Below, piece after piece: positions 56,122 through 64,000 of a DNA stretch of 64,000 nt (within the stretch, counting starts at the first letter, position 1; the number at the start of each line of letters is the position of its first letter). The DNA comes from Tetracentron sinense. Lineage: Eukaryota > Streptophyta > Magnoliopsida > Trochodendrales > Trochodendraceae. The position numbers and the translations under genes are program-made. Where the stretch lies: positions 19,420,826 to 19,484,825 of the forward strand of contig CM026559.1 of assembly GCA_015143295.1 (NCBI GenBank), read 5' to 3'. The notes under the pieces are model-generated. The model made no database searches. It had not been told where the DNA came from and saw only the letters and a program-made list of their open reading frames with translations.

Positions 56122-58807
56122 GAACCTTACTAGTCAATGAATGTTTGGCTCGAGTGTTGATTGATACCAGGTCTACTCATTCATTTGTATCGCCGAGTTT
56201 CTCTCAAGGCTTTTCCTCCAAGCCTAGCCAGTTGGACCAGGAGTTAGCCATTTCGACACCTCTCGGTAAGACAGTATTGGCGGATAAAGTGTATAGAAAC
56301 AGTGTGGTTCAAGTGGGGAGCCACGAGTTGGCGGTTGATCTAATCGTTCTCGGATTTCAAGACTTTGATGTTTTATTGGGAATGGATTGGTTAGCAGCGC
56401 ATCATGGGCATGTAGCTTGCTTTGAGAAAATGGTACTCTTCAACCCGGTAGAAGGAAAACCATTTCACTTTCGAGGGTTGAAAAGTAGAGATATTGCTCG
56501 CTTTGCGGCATTGAGTTCAGCGAACCCCGAGGCAAAGGACTCTTCAACTATTCCAGTTGTGAGTGAATTCCTGGATGTATTTGCAGAGGAGTTGCCAGGA
56601 TTGCCTCCAGACAGGGAGATTGAGTTTGTGATTGAGCTTGCACCAGGCACAGCTCCTATTTTCAGAGCTCCGTATAGAATGGCCCCTATTGAACTCAAGG
56701 AGTTGAAGACTCAGTGGGAGGAATTGTGAGGCCTTGGTTTCATACGACCAAGTGTCTGACCGTGGGATGCCCCAGTGTTATTGGTTAAGAAGAAGGATGG
56801 CTCGATGCGGATGTGCGTCGATTACCGACAGTTGAACAAGGTCACTATAAAGAATAGGTATTCATTGTCTAGGATTGATGACTTGTTCGATCAGTTGAAG
56901 GGAGCAAAATTTTTCTCTAAGATCGATCTTCGGTCCGGTTACCACCAGTTGAAGATCAAGGCCAAGGATGTGCCCAAAACTGCTTTTTGGACTCGATACG
57001 GACACTATGAGTTCTTGGTGATGCCTTTTGATCTCACAAATGCGCCGGTAGCTATTATGGACTTAATGAACCTGGGTGTTCCAGCCATGCCTGGATCGAT
57101 GCGTGATCGTGTTTATCGACAATATCTTGGTGTATTCCCAGACACGGGAAGATCACATACGAGACCTTTGCCTTGCTTTGGAAATGCTGAGAGAGCACAA
57201 ACTATACGCCAAACTTAGCAAGTGTGAGTTTTGGTTGGAAGAGGTGGCATTCCTAGGCCACGTTGTATCCACGGAAGGCATTTCGGTGGATCCGAAGAAG
57301 ATAGAGGACGTCATGAGTTGGGCGAGGCCCAAGAGTGTCACAGAGATACGCAGCTTTCTTGGGTTGGTAGGCTACTACAGGAGATTCGTAGAGGGTTTCT
57401 CCAGCCTTGCAGCACCGCTCACTTATTTGACAAGGAAGAATGCAAAGTTCGTGTGGAGCGATAAGTATAAGATCAGTTTCATAGAACTGAAGAAAAGGCT
57501 TACCATGGCTCCCGTCCTTACAGTGCCTTCCAGACATGATGGGTATGAGGTGTACAGTGATGCCTCACACGTTGGACTTGGGTGTGTGCTCATGCAACAC
57601 AAGAAGTTCATTGCCTATGCATCAAGGCAATTGAAAGAGCATGAAAAGAATTACCCCACACACGACTTGGAACTTGCTGCAGTCGTGTTTGCACTTAAGA
57701 TTTGGCGTCATTACCTTTACGGGGTAGAATTCTATGTGTATACGGATCACAAGAGCCTCAAGTACCTCTTTTCCCAAAAGGAATTGAATCTAAGGCATCG
57801 GCATTGGATGGAATTTTTGAAAGACTATGACTGCACTATCCAATACCACCTAGGGAAAGCGAACGTAGTAGCAGACACTTTGAGTAGAAGACCTCAGGGT
57901 TTGTTGTCCCATATGTTAGTGCAAGAATGGAAGCTATTGGAAGATTTGGCAAATCTGGACATCAGTGTGAATGATTCCGTCCGTAGTCCTGTTTTGGCAA
58001 ATGTCACGGTTCGACCGTATATTATCGATTTGATCCAAGAATATCAAGCCATGGATGCAGAATTGTTGGCTTTCTGGGACAAGGAAGTTGCCACGGGTAG
58101 TGAGGACTTTTCTCTCACTAGCCGTGGTGCTATTACATTCAAGGGAAGGCTGTGTGTTCCAGCCAATGCGGATCTTCGACGAGAAATTATGGATGAAGCA
58201 CATCGTGCAAAGTATATAGTGCATCCTGGGGGTACAAAGATGTAACGAAACCTCAAGAGTCACTTTTGGTGGCGGAATATGAAGAGGGATGTTCCGAAAT
58301 ATGTGGCACGGTGTTTGGTGTGCCAGCGGGTGAAAGTAGAGCACATGCGGCCCGCCGGTCTATTGCAGTCTCTCCCGATTCCCGAGTGGAAATGGGAGCA
58401 CATATCCATGGACTTCATTGTTGGGTTTCCAAAAATGGCAAAGGAACTCTGATGCGATATGGGTTGTAGTGGATCGACTAACAAAGTCCGCACACTTCTT
58501 ACCTTACCGGACCACGTTCCATTCTAGCCAGTTGGCCGCTCTGTACATCAATGAAGTGGTTAAGCTACACGGGCTGCCAGTCAGTATTGTGTCAGATCGG
58601 GATCCGAGATTCACGTCTAAGTTCTGGAAGAGTTTTCAAGAAGCTATGGGTTCTTGACTTGATTTCAGCACCGCTTTTCATCCACAAACAGATGGACAAA
58701 CCGAGAGGGTGAACCAAATTATCAAAGACATGCTGCGGGCTTTATATGCTGGATTTCAAGGGTAGTTGGGAAGAGCACTTGCCTTTGGTGGAATTCGCCT
58801 ATAACAA
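56122..58807 (+). pseudogene. Element F pol, many lesions, cut in integrase by K
   Basis: The protease motif reads DTR instead of DTG. In-frame TGA codons lie at 56727-56729 and 56757-56759. A one-base insertion lies near 57073. The RT motif reads FIDN instead of FVDD (about 57115). RNase H and the linker are open in 57076-58245, ended by TAA in the H2C2 finger. An integrase piece is open at 58418-58657, with a TGA after AMGS. Homology stops at 58807 inside EFAYNN. It is non-functional. Confidence 0.92.
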
Positions 58808-60964
58808 TGAAAGTATGCCTCTTTTTCATTTTAGAAACACAATTCTTGGGGGGCATACATCGAATCCCAAGATCTGACTAAGATTCTAATTGATTTTATT
58901 CAATGAAAGTTATAATAACATTCACCTTTGCGACTTTGAAATTGTTAAGTCAAATCCACGTTAGAATAGTACTCGCAAAACTTCACAAGTGTCAAGTCTC
59001 CTGTCGATTCACACGAACCTTCTTTTTTCCTTTAAAGCTTTCTCTAATGGAAGCTAATGACCCTTCCAAATTCCATGCTCTTTTATCTTTTCTTCTTTTC
59101 TTTGATACAAGAACCTTTCTTGATCAAACAAGATCCAATCTTGATCTTCAAAGAACTTGTTCTTGATCATCAAGATCAAAAACCAAACAAAAGGAAGAAG
59201 GGGAAGGGTGACCGTACACCCTCATAGGGGGAGAAGGCTGGGCGTGAACTTGAGGAGAGGGAGAGAAGTTTCCAAATATGGAAATTCTAGAAAATTCAAG
59301 AATGCCCAAAGCCTTGGACGTCCGTCCCTTTTATAAGCTTCATTGGTTTCTTGCAACCAAAGTTTCCTAATCCTTATCCAATAAGGATTCCTCAATTTGT
59401 TTCTTATTTGGTTTCTCCATAATTAATTAGGAATAATCAAAATAGAAACTAATTAATGTCCAACTAATCTCCTTGATTAGCAAGAAACTGATAGACTCCT
59501 TGTCCAACAAGGAATCTTTAATTAGTAACTAACTAACTAACCTTATCCAATAAGGATATTAGTTATTAGAAACTAATTAAATAAATAATAACAATTATTA
59601 TTTCCTCCATGAAGTGGACGTCCCACCCTAGGTGGGTCCCACTCCACACGCCTAAAGGGTTTCCAAAACCCTCTTGGTCACTTGAATTATTCTTTTATAA
59701 TAATTCCCAATGGGTCCTACCCATTTGGTTTTTCACATCTAATGTGATTCCACCTTTTAGAGCTTCACTATACCATATAGTGATTACTTAGAGAAATTAA
59801 TTAATTTAATTATAAATTAAATTAAATACTTAAGAAGGTCCTTGTGTGTGGGATCTAAAGGGATCTCCTGTTTCCAGTTGTGGGACCAAGTACTCAACCT
59901 TTTGGTTAAAGCATTGTTACTAGGAAACACCTTTCCTAAAACTCCATTAGGATTATAGAATTTTATCTATATCCCTGGACTTCCACCAATCACAATTAAT
60001 GTCCATCAACACAATGTGATTAACCTCCAGAAATTAGAGAATTGCTTGTAAGTACTATCTCATAATATATTTACAAATAAATCATTCCACATTCCGATAT
60101 CACTTGTAAGCTTCCGGGATTGGAACAATTCCACTGTCTTAGTCCCTAACTTATGAGTAGAACCTTTTCTCATGATTACTTTTTCATTGAACTGAACCTC
60201 CAAAACAATTTTGAAGACACATTAGAAAAGAACTGACATATATATATTTATATATACATTTTCATATTGAAAATATCAACTTCGATAAAGACCATTTTAC
60301 CAAAAAGCACCAGTACTGGATTTAACAGTTCAGTTCAACAAGTATCACCTTGATATCATTATCTCCAATTAAGGAGTTGTGGATTCCTTATTGAGTGTTT
60401 ACACACTTCTCCAAACATTGTGTACATGACCCAACGTACCCGGACTTAGTCCTGTGTATTGGACATTGCCGATTGGCACATCAAAGCCATATAGACAAAT
60501 GTCTGAGAAGATGTTAACCTCTCAGGTTTACAGACAATTTGTCAAATGGATAACCCTAATACAATCTGACAGTGTATTCCATAGGGTATCCACTAGTGAC
60601 CCCGTTCAGTATTATGTACTTGCTACATATACTCACATGCTAGTCAAGAGTCACCACTCTCTCTGAATGAGATTCATCACACTATCTCATAGAACTACAC
60701 ATGTGCAAGCCATGATGAAGTACTGCGCCCAACCAGTACTCTAGAGGCTTCGAACAATATTAGGTTTACAAGGAACCGAAAATCATATCTCCTCGCAACC
60801 TTTGCATGATTTTCCTACAATGTTACCTATGGAACTTTATGTCTTCATCATATGAGACAGTAATTAATATAAATACCCTTTATAGTTGGTTGTGTGAATA
60901 TGATTCTTATCTAATCAACATAGAAAAGTCTCTTATTGGCTTTCGAGGGCATATATGTACAACA
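58808..60964 (-). repeat. Element K 3' LTR (2157 bp)
   Basis: Plus coordinates run from TGAAAGTATGCC to ATGTACAACA. On the minus strand it starts TGTTGTACATATATG. The start is fixed by the end of homology to F and the end by the polypurine tract. No ORF of note in it. Confidence 0.75.
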
Positions 60965-60979
60965 ATCTCCCACTTGCAC
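60965..60979 (-). other. Polypurine tract of element K
   Basis: The minus strand reads GTGCAAGTGGGAGAT, a common copia tract, abutting the LTR. Confidence 0.8.
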
Positions 60980-61019
60980 TCTAAGCAAATTAGATGTAAT
61001 ACCCATCTTCTCAGTGATG

Positions 61020-62800
61020 TTTCTCAAACACCAATTGAGACATAACTTAATATGTATGGGTCTGGCATGTCTGCTTTACCACAACTATTGTAGTGATGCA
61101 ATAACACTTGCAACTCTTGCAAATTTATTAGCAATAACCATAGTCTTAAAAGACTAAACAAAAATGATACTATCCAACAGTCATTTTCAGAAGTTAACAT
61201 GCTTGTACTTTACCATTATGCAATGCTCCGGACTAATCTGACCAATATCTTATCACATCAACATGTGATGAATATCCGGTCTAGTACAAGTATATTTTCT
61301 CATGATATCATATATCTTAGAGAAGCAGATTCCATCCCATAAAGGTAGAAACTCTTTTCTTGGAATCTTACTTGCACAAAAACATCATTGTTATTGGGAG
61401 AATAACAATATCATTTTTCTTTTGTCTTTAAACCATTTACGACTAAGAAACATGATGTCAAAGTTTTTGTCCTTCATTGTAAAATTGCTTAATCAAATCT
61501 AAGAGAAGAATAATATTCATACTTCATTCGCAATGAAAAGAATATTATCTTTGCATAGAGCCAGGAAAGTAATTATGCTCCCACTAACCAATTTGCATAC
61601 AAAGGATACTTTTATTCTTAGATGAAAATCATGCAGTTTGATTACTTCATCAGAATAAAAGTTAGTCCAACTACAGATTCTGGGACCTGTGGGTTCTAGT
61701 GTACTATTTAGGTATAGTGAGAGTAGAGAGTTGATCTCTATCAATTCTCATAATTATCGGTCTATTGGGCTTCCGCTTCTAAAACAATTCTAGATTCAGT
61801 TTCTCTACTAGGAAACTTGTATTCCTGTTTACAAATATCTTTTGTTATCCAGGAATAGAGACTAAATGTCTCTAATGCGAATCCCAAGCTCATCTTCTAT
61901 CAAATCATATCCAATAAAATTCGATTTAACAACACCATCATGCTATGGTTTGTTATGGGAATTATCTGAGACAAGATGTAATGAGAGTAAATTATGAAAT
62001 TTCTATTAAGAGGTACTCTTCTTAATCATGGAAGACTTGCCTAGCTGTTTCTTTATTTCAATGCGGAATTCCTTGAACTTTTCAAAGAATGTGAAATAAA
62101 GTTAGCTACCTCTTATTGGAAGATTCATATGGTTACGATCATCAATTTTTTTATTTTTTATTTATTCCCAAGTAGAGGTTTTATCTACTCAGATTTCTCC
62201 TTCTCCTTAACAAACATGCAACTATTGCACTTATGCAAGATCATACCAAGCATTAGGAGCTGGAGGTTTCAACAATTAAGTTAGACTTGATGAGTATACA
62301 AGCTGGACAATCCTTCCAAAGGTTTGTCCTGTATCCAATGACCAATTGCTTCACTATGAAGCACAATCCTTATACTTTCCTTTCTTCTCAGAAGAGCCTT
62401 TGGCCATACTACTAGAATACATTTCCAATGGAAAATCTTGGATTTCTTTCCTTTGCATAAATGCTCAGAATTTAGAAAATCCAATTCTTTTGAACATCTT
62501 TGCAAGTAGCATTGAACTCTTCAAATGTTCTTAGCCATATGCAACATGTGGGATTTCGGACAATCTGATTTCCTACTTGTTCAACATAACCATATTAAAG
62601 GACTCCGGGAGTTTTTCGATGATCATATCCTCTAATCCCATAAATTTATCTCAATTTATCTCAGCACCAAGAATTGGGATTTATGAATCCAATGATCTCT
62701 ATCATATTCTTTGTGACTGGGTTTCCCTAGTCAACTTGGTCTCCACTTGTCCTTTTATATAGCGAGCTGCCTAGCAGCCCTATTGTATTCTGTAAACATC
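61020..62800 (-). pseudogene. Element K gag-pol remnants
   Basis: From right to left: a Gag UBN2 trace (IIEKLPESFN, about 62600-62650); a degenerate zinc knuckle (HSEAIGHWIQDKP, about 62330-62370); an integrase core trace (FEKFKEFRIEIKKQLGKS, about 62040-62095); the integrase end (about 61800-61850); and an RT trace at 61517-61744 where the usual YVDD region reads CKDNILF. Only about 250 bp separate the knuckle and the integrase core, so protease and the zinc domain were deleted. RNase H may underlie 61020-61500, but I cannot show it. Confidence 0.6.
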
Positions 62801-64000
62801 TCATATGAGATTTAACATCAGTAGTGAGAACTTGGGTAATTCTTTATATAGTAAGTACAAACTTGAGATTCCTTTTCCATTCCAAACACTTTGAATTGGT
62901 CAAGAGATTCTCATTAAAGTCTTGATAAAGTGGTTATAGAATGACATGACAATAAAACATACATCATAATATTTCACACATTATAATATCATTAGATCAG
63001 GGCTTTCGATCTTTGATGATATTGCTCATCATTCAGTCAAATTTCATAGACCCCTCAATCTATAAAATTAAGAAATATGCTACTTCATATTTCTGATGAG
63101 CATTGGGTGCCTTATAATACAGATGCAATTTTCCATGCTAGGATAGTACCACACATGCACTACAAGGTGGATAGAAACTATCCATCACTGAGCATCTCAT
63201 GCATAACTCCTTATGTAAATCAGTGATTCCTAATTGTCTTGTGACCTCCAAGGATAACATGACTGTCACCTGTCAACCGTCATGGTCCTTGGTTAAGTGA
63301 AACCCATTATTCTCGGTTGTCATATGATCAAGTAAGAATATGCCCCAATGCTAGTTGACACTCCCTATCAGGCCATACACATTCCTATCTACTATAGAAA
63401 TAAAACACTAGGAGTTTAATTTAGACTGAATTATGTCCGATTCCTGTCAGAGAGACAAGACTCAGGCTAATTAATTCCTAGTCTTATTGATAATGGAAGG
63501 TCATAGGGCAACATTATCCCGTAGGATAGATTAGCCCATTTAATTCACTTAATATTTTTCTTGAGGGAAAACAGAATATTATGAACAAATTATACATCTA
63601 ATGCATATATAAAAAGTATTCACAATATTTATCATTGCATGACATGCATAGAATAATATACAAATATCATCACATGATAATAAATCAAATTTCTTTTTAA
63701 TTAGATCAAACTAATTCCAATGAACTCCCACTAGCCCTAGAAATCTTAATGGATCTAATCCAAGGGTATAAAGGTTATTTTTTTAACATCAGTGGGCTTT
63801 AGATGGTTCATTCATCCATATGATGGACCATTGGTCATACAAAGCACCTTGGGCCCAGAATAACAATTATAAAGTGTCCATGTGCATCACTAAAGCCCAT
63901 AAGTCAAAATGGACTATATTACCCTTTAATTCTCTACGAATTATTTTTAGCACATTAGGGTTCATCAACCCTAAGTTTAAAAGAAATTATGGGAGTCTTT
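62801..64000 (-). other. Probable 5' part of element K, unresolved
   Basis: No frame longer than about 60 codons and no motif that I recognise. By position it should be the N-terminus of Gag and the leader. No primer-binding site is seen before the window ends. Confidence 0.35.

Larger units (their letters stand above)
52466..58807 (+). mobile_element. Element F: Tekay-type gypsy, decayed, 3' part lost
   Basis: Plus-strand 5' LTR (52466-54781), primer-binding site, gag lacking its N-terminus, intron, and pol with many stops and shifts to the integrase core at 58807, where copia element K is inserted. No 3' LTR is in view. CATGG (52461-52465) is the left flank. Confidence 0.9.
58808..64000 (-). 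mobile_element. Element K: strongly decayed Ty1/copia element
   Basis: A 3' LTR (58808-60964) is followed on the right by a polypurine tract and remnants of RT, integrase, zinc knuckle and Gag in the order expected for a minus-strand copia element. The 5' LTR is not reached. AACAA (58803-58807), in the integrase of F, is the left target copy. Confidence 0.75.

Overview
The window is a block of nested plant LTR retrotransposons. I see no host gene, rRNA or tRNA gene. The evidence for a plant nuclear genome is: LTR elements primed by initiator tRNA-Met (primer-binding site TGGTATCAGAGC), Sirevirus-type Ty1/copia elements with an extra env-like gene, Tekay-type Ty3/gypsy chromoviruses with a C-terminal chromodomain, and dense nesting as in the repeat fraction of a large angiosperm genome. 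The species cannot be told from this sequence.

Layout. Positions 1-1100 flank a 100-N gap and look like uncorrected long-read sequence. Element A (Sirevirus copia, minus, up to 10994) has a 1752-residue gag-pol ORF at 4435-9693, a broken env-like gene at 1609-2949 and a complete 5' LTR at 9761-10994. A sits in the end of the pol gene of element B (Sirevirus copia, plus, 10995-26317), which keeps an intact 456-residue env-like ORF and a 3' LTR. That LTR is split by element C (Tekay gypsy, minus, 15270-25509). B itself lies in the LTR of element I (26318-31600). I also holds a solo LTR, H (26455-29901, target duplication AGGGC), and element J in its gag (from 32093). From about 34986 there is Tat/Ogre-like LTR or leader DNA, split by element D (Tekay, minus, 37707-47463, target duplication GTTAA, two nearly identical LTRs). 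Next come a 78-bp tandem array (48015-48480), a copia LTR scrap, element E (Tekay, minus, internally deleted), element F (Tekay, plus, decayed) inserted in an LTR of E, and element K (copia, minus, very decayed, from 58808) inserted in the integrase of F.

How the parts work. Gag-pol encodes capsid/nucleocapsid, protease, integrase, reverse transcriptase and RNase H, with integrase before RT in copia and after RNase H in gypsy. The Tekay chromodomain is expected to guide integration to chromatin marks. In C, D and F a GT-AG intron of 142-146 bp separates gag from protease in the same place, which suggests that unspliced RNA makes Gag and spliced RNA makes Gag-Pol.

The most unusual signals are in the LTRs. 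A cassette of palindromes of the type ACCGATCGATCGGT is shared by copia A and gypsy D, J and F, and lies just upstream of a TATA box in A and D. The same palindrome class recurs before the env-like gene of A, and B repeats this arrangement with a different palindrome class. The gypsy LTRs also carry arrays of hairpins whose stems covary between copies, and one invariant GCTGAG/CTCAGC hairpin.
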